A DNA stretch of 64,000 nt from Firmicutes bacterium UBA6806 (GTDB lineage Bacteria > Bacillota > Clostridia > Peptostreptococcales > Acidaminobacteraceae), in contig DKFC01000020.1 in NCBI GenBank assembly GCA_002452745.1, forward strand, positions 1 through 64,000, written 5' to 3'. Of the stretch, positions 57,112-64,000 are shown in pieces (the first letter of the stretch is position 1; every line of letters begins with the position of its first letter). The translations under genes and the position numbers were made by a program. The notes beneath the pieces were generated by a model. That model saw only the letters and a list, made by a program, of their open reading frames with translations. It made no database searches and was not told the origin of the DNA.

Positions 57112-59382
57112 TTACTGTTTTTTATAATAGTTGATTAAGCATCCCGATGTAATAATCTTCCGCTCATCTTCAGTTAATGGATCAATACACAGTTCAAAGG
57201 AAACGCTGTCCTCACCAATTATAAACGCCTCAAACTTCTCTTGACCACTGAGCAATTGTTCTTTGATATTTGGCACAAAAATATAGGCTTCTTCTTCAAA
57301 GGTTGGCGCATCTTTGAGTATAAATGGTATCATGCCCCAGTTAATGAGATTGGAACGATACCTCTTGGTTGCGTATTCATGCGCAATATTCGCCCATGCA
57401 CCGAGCACCTTTTGACAGGATGCCGCATGTTCTCTCGCAGAACCATCGCCGGGTTTCTTTGCAAATATTGAACTTCCAAACGAGGTATTATCAGAAGTTA
57501 CCTCATATCCCAATCCTGAAATTTTTTCTATGATAGAGGTAAGGTCACCACTTCGCCCATCTTTAAACTCATTTGAGATTGTTCTTATTGCTTTTGCCTT
57601 TGGCACATAAGTTGGAACTCTCCTCGAAAGGGTAAATTCTGCGAGTTTATACGGATCAGATCTATAAGACGAGGTCTCCCCAGAAGGAATCAGTTCATCT
57701 GTTGTAGTAACTTCATCGAATATCATTGCGGCTACCTTCAAGAGAACATGTTGTCCCAAAGGCATCATCTCCGGCCAATCTTTTATGCTAGGGCCCATAA
57801 CGAGTTCCATATCTGATTTTGCCTTTGACAATCCGTTGTAGTTTCTGTTTTCATATATCTTCGTATCAAATTTATAATCTGGATGAGAGTACTCAATGTT
57901 TATCTCATCTGCTCCTGTCAGCCTGCCTGCATTTGCAGCCGTTGCAGCAATAGATTTGGCATCCATCAAAGCAACAAACGCCATTTGATTTCCAATTGGC
58001 TTTGAACCTTCTCTACTAGGGAAATTACGTGTCGTATGTCTAATTGAAAACTCGTTATTTGCCGGTGTATCGCCTGCTCCAAAACAAGGTCCACAGAAAG
58101 CAGAACGTACAATTGCCCCTGCATCCATGAGTTTTCCAACTGTTCCATTTTCGACTAATGCTCTATACGCTGGCTGACTACCTGGATAAACGCTCAATGA
58201 AAAACTGCCATTTCCAATTGATTTGCCCTCTAAAATATCTGCAACGGCAACGACATTGTCAAAGGTACCACCTGCACAACCTGCCACAATTCCCTGATCC
58301 ACGTAGAACTCGCCGTCTCTGTATTTTCCGAGCAAGTCTATGTCGCAGTTCTCTCCACCAAGTGCTCTTGCCTCTGCCTCGATATTTTTGAGAATCTCAG
58401 TTGCGTTTTCACGGAATTCTTTAATCGTATAGACATTGCTCGGATGAAATGGCAATGCTATTGAGGCTTCAATCTTATTGAGATCAACATATACCACCCC
58501 ATCATAGTAAGCGATTTCCTTAGGTGCTAACGACTTATATGCATCTGGCCTTTGATGATTTTCAAAATACTTTTGAACCACATCATCTGTCTTCCAAATT
58601 GAAGACCAGCAAGTGGTTTCTGTGGTCATAACATCAATTCCATTTCTGAATTCTATATCCAGACCGCCAACGCCATCTCCAATGAACTCCATCACCTTAT
58701 TTTTGACATATCCATTTTTGAAGACTTTCCCGATAATTTGTAAAATAACATCATGAGGCCCAATGCCCTCTTTTACCTTCCCAGTCAAATAAATTGCAAC
58801 AACTTCCGGTCTCTTAAAATCGTATGTCTTGCCAACCAATTGCTTAACCAGCTCACCACCGCCTTCGCCAACAGCCAGTGTTCCAAGTGCCCCATAGCGC
58901 GTATGAGAATCCGATCCTAAAATCATCTTGCCACAGCCCGCCATCATTTCTCTATTATACGAGTGAATAACTGCAAGATGCGGCGGCACATAAACCCCAC
59001 CATATTTTTCTGCTGCGGACAGTGCAAATTTGTGATCGTCTTCATTGATGGTTCCGCCAACAGCTCCTAAGGTATTATGACAGTTGGTTAAAACATAAGG
59101 GATCGGGAATTCTTTCATGCCGCTGGCACGAGCTGTTTGAATAATCCCCACATACGTGATATCATGCGATGTCAGCGAATCAAATTTTAACTGCAATGCA
59201 TTTTCATTTTGAGACGTGTTGTGATTTGAGATAATCTCATGGGCAATTGTTCCCTTCTTTGCCTCTTCTTTTGAAATCTTCACATTTGTCTTCTTATAAA
59301 TTTGCTCCAGTGCCTCTGGAGAATCCTTTAAAATCTCTTGACCGTTTAGAATATAGGCTCCGCCCTCAAACAGCTTTATCAT
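57112..59382 (-). CDS. Aconitase-family hydratase
   Basis: A 756-residue iron-sulfur dehydratase of the aconitase superfamily. The three cluster cysteines appear as C369 (GCAGGTFDN), C430 and C433 (FCGPCFGAGD). Other motifs: LTNCHNTLGAVGGT, GSDSHTRYGALGTLAVGEGG, and the swivelling-domain GSAREHAASCQKVLGAW with VPNIKEQLL near the end. The sequence is closer to the YbhJ-like branch than to classical AcnA or AcnB, so the substrate may be citrate/isocitrate or another tricarboxylate such as aconitate. Located directly upstream of citD and starting behind GGAGG. Confidence 0.87.
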   Translation of the reverse strand: MIKLFEGGAYILNGQEILKDSPEALEQIYKKTNVKISKEEAKKGTIAHEIISNHNTSQNENALQLKFDSLTSHDITYVGIIQTARASGMKEFPIPYVLTNCHNTLGAVGGTINEDDHKFALSAAEKYGGVYVPPHLAVIHSYNREMMAGCGKMILGSDSHTRYGALGTLAVGEGGGELVKQLVGKTYDFKRPEVVAIYLTGKVKEGIGPHDVILQIIGKVFKNGYVKNKVMEFIGDGVGGLDIEFRNGIDVMTTETTCWSSIWKTDDVVQKYFENHQRPDAYKSLAPKEIAYYDGVVYVDLNKIEASIALPFHPSNVYTIKEFRENATEILKNIEAEARALGGENCDIDLLGKYRDGEFYVDQGIVAGCAGGTFDNVVAVADILEGKSIGNGSFSLSVYPGSQPAYRALVENGTVGKLMDAGAIVRSAFCGPCFGAGDTPANNEFSIRHTTRNFPSREGSKPIGNQMAFVALMDAKSIAATAANAGRLTGADEINIEYSHPDYKFDTKIYENRNYNGLSKAKSDMELVMGPSIKDWPEMMPLGQHVLLKVAAMIFDEVTTTDELIPSGETSSYRSDPYKLAEFTLSRRVPTYVPKAKAIRTISNEFKDGRSGDLTSIIEKISGLGYEVTSDNTSFGSSIFAKKPGDGSAREHAASCQKVLGAWANIAHEYATKRYRSNLINWGMIPFILKDAPTFEEEAYIFVPNIKEQLLSGQEKFEAFIIGEDSVSFELCIDPLTEDERKIITSGCLINYYKKQ

Positions 59383-59555
59383 ATAAAACCTCCACTTTGC
59401 ATGGCCTTCATAGGCCTATTCATTAATCAATTTTTATGCTATACTATGTTCATGAATTTGTAAAATACTTATCAACAATAGTTTGTATAGCTTTTAACTA
59501 TACATTGTCTCTGTTTTTAATTTCCCATAAATTGAGTTCCAAAGGAGTTGTCATC
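59383..59555. promoter_or_regulatory. Divergent control region of the aconitase-cit operon and lysR
   Basis: A perfect dyad GTATAGCTTTTAACTATAC at 59485-59503 contains the T-N11-A pattern of LysR sites (TAG-N7-CTA). Another TATGCTATACTATG stretch near 59436-59450 repeats the CTATAC motif. Autoregulation and control of the operon by the adjacent LysR protein are likely. Confidence 0.55.
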
Positions 59556-60485
59556 ATGAGATTTATTGATTTAAAATACATTAAAACTGTGGCGGAAGAA
59601 GGAACTGTATCAAAGGCCGCCTCGAAACTTTTCATCTCCCAGCCCTCACTTAGTAATGCCATAAAAAAAATAGAGACTGACATGGGTGTAACTATTTTCA
59701 CAAGAACAAAAAATGGTCTTGTGTTAACGCAGATTGGGAATAAATACTACATGATGGCAAACAATATATTGAAAATATATGCTGACTTTGAAAATGAATT
59801 ATCTGAAATAGATCAAATGGCAAAGGGCAAATCTCATTTTGGTATCACCAATTATATAGGTTCAATTCTCTTGCCCTTTCTCCTTCCAAAGTTCGAAAAA
59901 ATAGCACCTGATTTTGATATCTCATTTGAAGAAAGCAGTTCAAGGGAACTCATCGAACATTTAAAAGTTGGCAAGATTGATTTTGCGGTTCTTCATGTAG
60001 ATCCCTCTTTTCACGATGATCCTGCAATCGAAATATATCCTGTAAACACATCTCGATTGTTGCTTGCCACCGCCAAAAATCACCCGCTTTGTTCCGATAT
60101 AAAAAAACTCAAGGGCCAAAAATATCCCCTCATAAATATTTCACGTCTCCAAGATGAACGGTTTATTTTGACGGATTACGACCAGATGAGCCGCAGTATT
60201 TCCAAGCGTATTTTCAGGGCTCACAACGTCACCCCTCAGCGAATCGTGGTCACTCGTAATATCATAACCGCCGCAAGACTTGCAAGCACAGGATTCGGTG
60301 TCACCTTTTACCCTGAAATATTTATGGACTTTATAGAACACGATCAAAACCTTGACTTCTACGCGCTTGAAGACGGCTCTCTCAGCGACTGGGAACTGGT
60401 CGTTGCAACCCTCAGTCAAAATTACCTACCAAATGCCACAAGGTATCTTACTAAACTCATTCAAGAGTACTTTCATGAGGCCTAA
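59556..60485 (+). CDS. LysR-family regulator of the tricarboxylate genes
   Basis: About 309 residues. N-terminal HTH MRFIDLKYIKTVAEEGTVSKAASKLFISQPSLSNAIKKIETDMG (residues 1-45) and a periplasmic-binding-like effector domain (about 90-300). The start is the internal ATG behind AAAGGAG; the longer frame adds 40 residues with no family support. Divergent from the aconitase gene and convergent with tctA, so it probably regulates both halves of the cluster, with a tricarboxylate as effector. Confidence 0.9.
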   Translation: MRFIDLKYIKTVAEEGTVSKAASKLFISQPSLSNAIKKIETDMGVTIFTRTKNGLVLTQIGNKYYMMANNILKIYADFENELSEIDQMAKGKSHFGITNYIGSILLPFLLPKFEKIAPDFDISFEESSSRELIEHLKVGKIDFAVLHVDPSFHDDPAIEIYPVNTSRLLLATAKNHPLCSDIKKLKGQKYPLINISRLQDERFILTDYDQMSRSISKRIFRAHNVTPQRIVVTRNIITAARLASTGFGVTFYPEIFMDFIEHDQNLDFYALEDGSLSDWELVVATLSQNYLPNATRYLTKLIQEYFHEA

Positions 60486-60543
60486 TCATTTGCTCAGATG
60501 CCACCCCACTTGATTTAACCTTTGATGATGCATTTTACCTCGA

Positions 60544-60578
60544 TAAAAAAACACTCTTGCAATTCTCAAGAGTGTTTT
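60544..60578 (-). terminator. Rho-independent terminator between tctA and lysR
   Basis: AAAACACTCTTG (60548-60559) and CAAGAGTGTTTT (60567-60578) pair perfectly; the minus strand continues TTTTTATCG, so it ends the tct transcript and may also end lysR. Confidence 0.88.
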
Positions 60579-60593
60579 AAATTTGAGATCGAA

Positions 60594-62096
60594 TTATGCC
60601 GTTCTCGTCTTTATAGTTTTAACCAAACCTCTAAACATAGGCAACCCTATGAAGGCAACCGCCAATACCAACAGTACGATTGACACAGGAGAACTATAGA
60701 AGATACTGAGGCTTCCATCCGATATAATCAATGCTTGACGGAAAGATACTTCCATTGAGTTCCCAACGATTACCGCTAAAATTAATGGTGACGTTGGAAT
60801 CTTTGCTTTGTCTAAGAAAAAGCCCAATAATCCAAAGAAGATAAGAAGGTAGAAATCTGCAACGCTGTTGCTGATTGCGTAACTTCCAATAAAAGCAAGC
60901 GCCAATATACAAGGATATAAAATTTTAGGGGGTACAGATAAAACCCTTACAAAAACACCCGCCAAAGGTATGTTTATGATTCCTAAAATCATATTTCCAA
61001 CAACCATACTTGCAATAACACCCCAAACAATATCAGCGTGTTGAGTAAATAACAATGGTCCTGGTTGAAGGCCTAGCATGAGAAGCGCACCCATCATAAC
61101 CGCCGTTGTTCCAGATCCTGGAACACCCAGAGATAACATTGGCACTAAAGCGCCAACTGATGCTGCATTGTTAGCAGCTTCTGGTGCTGCCAGCCCCACA
61201 ATTTCACCTTTACCAAAATCATCTGGATTCTTTGACAGGTTTCTTTCATTATTATATGCCATCAAAGAAGCCATTGTTCCACCTGCACCTGGAAGGGCGC
61301 CTATAATAAAGCCTATTGGGGTAGATCGCAAAATTGGAAGCCATGATTTTTTCCACTCTTCTTTGCTTATCCATATTTTCCCGAACTTAGTTTGCATTTT
61401 TTTCTTACCTTGTCGAAGATCTCCAAAGCATTTAAAAACTTCTCCAAGTGCATAAATCGCAATGATAACAGTTAAAAAGTCTATTCCAGATTGAAGCTCC
61501 AATGTTCCAAATGTAAACCTACTGACGCCAGTAAGTCCGTCCAAGCCCACTGTAGAGATAATTAATCCTATAAACATGGATATGAATCCACCTAGTGCAT
61601 TGCCTTTGGACATTGTTGATGTCATCGCCAATGCTGTGACAAATAGTAAAAAATATTCTGCTGGCCCAAAACTCAATGCCAGACTTGAAATTGGTTTTGC
61701 AAGAAAGATAATAAAGATAATGGATATACTGCCTCCGATAAAAGAAGCTATTCCCGACATGGCCAGTGCTGATTCTGCACGTCCGTTCATAGCCATTGGA
61801 TATCCATCAAAAGTTGCTGCTATAGCCGCTCCATCACCGGGTGTGTTTATGAGTATAGAAGCCCTTGACCCACCATACATTGCACCGTAATAGACGCCGC
61901 ACATTGTTATAAGCGCCGCAGTTGGGCCCATGCTGTATGTCATTGGCAACAAGACAGCAACACCTGTTGCAGGCCCAAGTCCAGGAAGCATGCCAATTAT
62001 GGTTCCAAGGAGTCCTCCAATTGTAACCCAAACTAAGTTCATTGGCTCAATTGAAGTCTGAAGGCCTGCTAAAAAATTCATAATAATTGATTCCAC
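60594..62096 (-). CDS. tctA: Tripartite tricarboxylate transporter, large membrane subunit
   Basis: A 500-residue permease with about eleven to twelve segments. The conserved motif GTIIGMLPGLGPATGVAVLLPMTY at the N-terminus and CGVYYGAMYGGSRASILINTPGD are diagnostic for TctA. The start codon is GTG. It uses the ion gradient to import tricarboxylates delivered by TctC. Confidence 0.95.
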   Translation of the reverse strand: MESIIMNFLAGLQTSIEPMNLVWVTIGGLLGTIIGMLPGLGPATGVAVLLPMTYSMGPTAALITMCGVYYGAMYGGSRASILINTPGDGAAIAATFDGYPMAMNGRAESALAMSGIASFIGGSISIIFIIFLAKPISSLALSFGPAEYFLLFVTALAMTSTMSKGNALGGFISMFIGLIISTVGLDGLTGVSRFTFGTLELQSGIDFLTVIIAIYALGEVFKCFGDLRQGKKKMQTKFGKIWISKEEWKKSWLPILRSTPIGFIIGALPGAGGTMASLMAYNNERNLSKNPDDFGKGEIVGLAAPEAANNAASVGALVPMLSLGVPGSGTTAVMMGALLMLGLQPGPLLFTQHADIVWGVIASMVVGNMILGIINIPLAGVFVRVLSVPPKILYPCILALAFIGSYAISNSVADFYLLIFFGLLGFFLDKAKIPTSPLILAVIVGNSMEVSFRQALIISDGSLSIFYSSPVSIVLLVLAVAFIGLPMFRGLVKTIKTRTA

Positions 62097-62112
62097 TTTT
62101 TATTTTCCCCCT

Positions 62113-62598
62113 TTATATATTAAGAACAGGCATTTGAGGAAGAGGAATTCCCAACATCCGGTAAAATAATATATAGATTATGACACTGAAACCTACCGCC
62201 ACCAGAATGTTTGTTTTCCATTTTTTTAAGCCGTCATTAAGTGCAAATAGCATTCCGCCTAAGAATAGAACTGTCGATAAAATATAACCAATTCTATGAA
62301 ATAGAACTGCGTATAAGAGTCCCAGCACACAAGTGAGAGCAATCAACTTATCATCTTTCGAAATTTTTTGTAAAGAGAATTTTTCCCCTTCACTTCCCGC
62401 TGATACTGAATTACCTTTCTTCCCTTTAACAATATAGTAGGCAACACCGCAAACGGTTATTCCCACGCCACAAATCAGAGGGAAATACAGTGGGGCCATT
62501 GGATTGCCCAAGGCAGCCCTTGGCAAGTTTAACGTGGCGAAGGTAAATATCAATCCAAACAGAGACGTAATAATGCCCGTCAATTTGTTTATCTTCAT
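62113..62598 (-). CDS. tctB: Tripartite tricarboxylate transporter, small membrane subunit
   Basis: A 161-residue protein with four hydrophobic segments, the usual TctB layout, and a hydrophilic serine-rich loop near residues 60-75. It lies between tctC and tctA, 16 bp before tctA, behind TAGGAG. TctB sequences are poorly conserved, so identity rests partly on position. Confidence 0.85.
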   Translation of the reverse strand: MKINKLTGIITSLFGLIFTFATLNLPRAALGNPMAPLYFPLICGVGITVCGVAYYIVKGKKGNSVSAGSEGEKFSLQKISKDDKLIALTCVLGLLYAVLFHRIGYILSTVLFLGGMLFALNDGLKKWKTNILVAVGFSVIIYILFYRMLGIPLPQMPVLNI

Positions 62599-62621
62599 TT
62601 TTTCACTCCTAAATATGATGG

Positions 62622-62657
62622 GTTGCTGTGAATGATAACGTTAGCATTCACAGCAAC
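62622..62657 (-). promoter_or_regulatory. Perfect 13-bp stem between tctC and tctB
   Basis: GTTGCTGTGAATG (62622-62634) and CATTCACAGCAAC (62645-62657) pair perfectly with a 10-base loop. There is no T-tract. Such intercistronic stems usually stabilise the upstream binding-protein message and partly block read-through, giving more TctC than TctB/TctA. Confidence 0.75.
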
Positions 62658-62670
62658 TATTCATAAATTT

Positions 62671-63729
62671 CTATTGTTTTAACATGTCAATTGATTTGAG
62701 AAGTTCAATGTACTGTTCATTTGTTTCATCTAAGAATTTGTTGAATTCTTCAGTATTCAGATAAACAATGTCCCAACCGTTTGCTTCAGACGCTTTTTTC
62801 CAGTCTTCAGTTTCAGTCATTTTTTTCAAAGCATCTTCCCAGAATTTAACTGCATATTCTGGCATATCTGGTGCGCCAAAGATACCTCTCCAGTTTCTAG
62901 CAGTGGCATCAATGCCAAGTTCTTGACAACTTGGTACTTCGGCAATCTTGCCAGTTCCAATTCTTTTGTCCGCTGTTGTTGCAAGGGCAATTACATCGCC
63001 ACTTTCAATAAGCCCTTTTACATCGCCCAATCCTGTTGATAACAAGTCAATGTGCTTGCCCATTAATTGTGCCGGCGCAGATCCATCTTGGAAGCTGATA
63101 TAGTCAATTTGCTTTATTTGATCCACTGTAAGGCCTGCTGCCTTTGCCATTATTAGGAATGCCAAATGGTCAAAGCTACCCGCCGCAGAGTTCCCGCCGT
63201 ATTTTACACTTTTAGGATCTGCTTTCAAGGCTTCAAAAACTTCGTTGATAGATTTATATGGAGAATCTTTTGGTACGACGAAACAATCATAATCCGCCAT
63301 CAACCCTGCCAATGGTGTCGTGTCTTTGTAACTCAACGGCGTTTGTCCAGTTAAGTTAATTAATAAAAGTGGTGGTGAATAAACCGCGATGTATGTGTCG
63401 CTGCCTTTTTTCTCTTGCATGTACGCTAAGTTTACACCGCCGCCTCCGCCGCTTTTGTTTGTTACTGGCATAGGAACTGAAACTAAATTATTGTCATGAA
63501 GTACTTTTGCCATTGTACGTATTGTCAGGTCGTATCCACCACCTGCCCCCGCTGGTGCAACAAATTCAAGTGTTTGTGTTGGATATGCCACTTCTTCAGT
63601 CTGCGCTTCAGCCTTTGGCGTATCAGTTTGAGATTCCCCCGCTGGCGCACTGCTTGAACATCCTGCTAACAGCATAGAACCCACTAACATGACACTCATC
63701 AGTTTTGCCAATGTCTTCTTTGATACCAT
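62671..63729 (-). CDS. tctC: Tripartite tricarboxylate transporter, substrate-binding lipoprotein
   Basis: A 352-residue binding protein of the Bug/TctC family: signal peptide with lipobox LLAGC (C24), a linker rich in Ser and Glu, then the family opening PTQTLEFVAPAGAGGGYDLTIRTMAK, followed by NKSGGGGGVNLAYMQ and NSAAGSFDHLAFLIMAKAAGL. It binds a tricarboxylate outside the membrane. Starts behind AAGGAGG; first of tctCBA in view. Confidence 0.93.
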   Translation of the reverse strand: MVSKKTLAKLMSVMLVGSMLLAGCSSSAPAGESQTDTPKAEAQTEEVAYPTQTLEFVAPAGAGGGYDLTIRTMAKVLHDNNLVSVPMPVTNKSGGGGGVNLAYMQEKKGSDTYIAVYSPPLLLINLTGQTPLSYKDTTPLAGLMADYDCFVVPKDSPYKSINEVFEALKADPKSVKYGGNSAAGSFDHLAFLIMAKAAGLTVDQIKQIDYISFQDGSAPAQLMGKHIDLLSTGLGDVKGLIESGDVIALATTADKRIGTGKIAEVPSCQELGIDATARNWRGIFGAPDMPEYAVKFWEDALKKMTETEDWKKASEANGWDIVYLNTEEFNKFLDETNEQYIELLKSIDMLKQ

Positions 63730-63824
63730 TAATAATTTCCTCCTTCAATTGGAATTTATATAATTATCCTCAAATTGCTTCAAGGAATAATCCAAAATGA
63801 TTATTTTAATCTCCTTAGCGCCTC

Positions 63825-64000
63825 CTAAAGACTGCGAAGTGTTTCAATTAGATAATCTGTAAATTCTGCTGCGCTGGCATCATTTGCAAAGGTTGTCAGC
63901 ACGACTTTTTTTTCAGTAACGGTGCAGATATCCAACGCTTTATTTAACTTTTGAGTATACTCTCCATAGCCAATGTGCTGCAACATCATGCCCATTGCCC
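63825..64000 (-). CDS. Isocitrate/isopropylmalate dehydrogenase-family gene, 3' end only
   Basis: The frame is open to the window edge and ends with TAG at 63825. The 58 visible residues (MMLQHIGYGEYTQKLNKAL ... SAAEFTDYLIETLRSL) match the C-terminus of NAD(P)-dependent isocitrate/homoisocitrate/isopropylmalate dehydrogenases, which close with a similar EFADYLxETL pattern. Reads toward tctC, 95 bp away, so probably in the same operon. Isocitrate dehydrogenase is the natural guess beside aconitase. Confidence 0.7.
   Translation of the reverse strand, partial: AMGMMLQHIGYGEYTQKLNKALDICTVTEKKVVLTTFANDASAAEFTDYLIETLRSL

Overview
The window looks like chromosome of an anaerobic, low-to-moderate GC Gram-positive bacterium of the class Clostridia (Bacillota). 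The signs are strong AGGAGG-type ribosome binding sites, a T-box leader, an S-box (SAM) leader, a YesM/YesN-type two-component system, a four-subunit 2-oxoacid:ferredoxin oxidoreductase, rubredoxin, bacteriohemerythrin, and citrate lyase with a tripartite tricarboxylate transporter. I see no rRNA, tRNA, CRISPR array, insertion sequence or phage gene. Most genes lie on the minus strand in short operons. Many end in recognisable rho-independent terminators.

Layout. 0-4 kb: a sugar-binding-protein-like sensor, a histidine kinase and a response regulator that appears to lack its DNA-binding domain, divergent from a sirtuin. 4.8-7 kb: a lone short-type argC and an isoprenoid-synthase-fold protein. 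7.2-14 kb: a large GGDEF-EAL protein, two NUDIX hydrolases, a TPR/S41-protease lipoprotein and two small unknown proteins. 14-19 kb: an operon of three M20 amidohydrolases and an unassigned permease, with a divergent GAF/PucR-type regulator (19.1-21 kb); it probably hydrolyses N-acyl or N-carbamoyl amino compounds. 21-26.6 kb: an HD hydrolase, then porGDAB, a GntR/FadR-type repressor and an aminotransferase, which together look like an amino acid/2-oxoacid oxidation module. 26.7-42 kb: housekeeping genes (ndk, exonuclease III, cob(I)alamin adenosyltransferase, rubredoxin) mixed with c-di-GMP signalling genes. Counting 7.2-41 kb there are five c-di-GMP proteins: two diguanylate cyclases, one GGDEF-EAL, one EAL with a dead GGDEF domain, and one HD-GYP. 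42-48 kb: a CDF metal exporter behind a Fur-like box, bacteriohemerythrin, metNIQ under a SAM riboswitch, and two regulators or ligand-binding proteins. 48-54 kb: an archaeal-type aspartyl-tRNA synthetase under a T-box, a leucine-rich-repeat protein preceded by a 14-bp tandem repeat, D-cysteine desulfhydrase and an O-antigen-ligase-like protein.

54-64 kb is the most coherent metabolic block: citrate lyase (citD, citE, citF) behind an aconitase-family hydratase, a divergent LysR regulator, the transporter tctCBA, and the 3' end of an isocitrate/isopropylmalate dehydrogenase-family gene. Together they suggest uptake of a tricarboxylate (citrate, isocitrate or aconitate) and its split between an oxidative route to 2-oxoglutarate and cleavage to acetate plus oxaloacetate. 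The genes that activate citrate lyase (citC, citX, citG) are not in the window.

All assignments come from reading motifs, spacing and context; no database search was run. Several starts were moved downstream of the longest open frame because a good ribosome binding site and family alignment favour an internal start; this is stated entry by entry.
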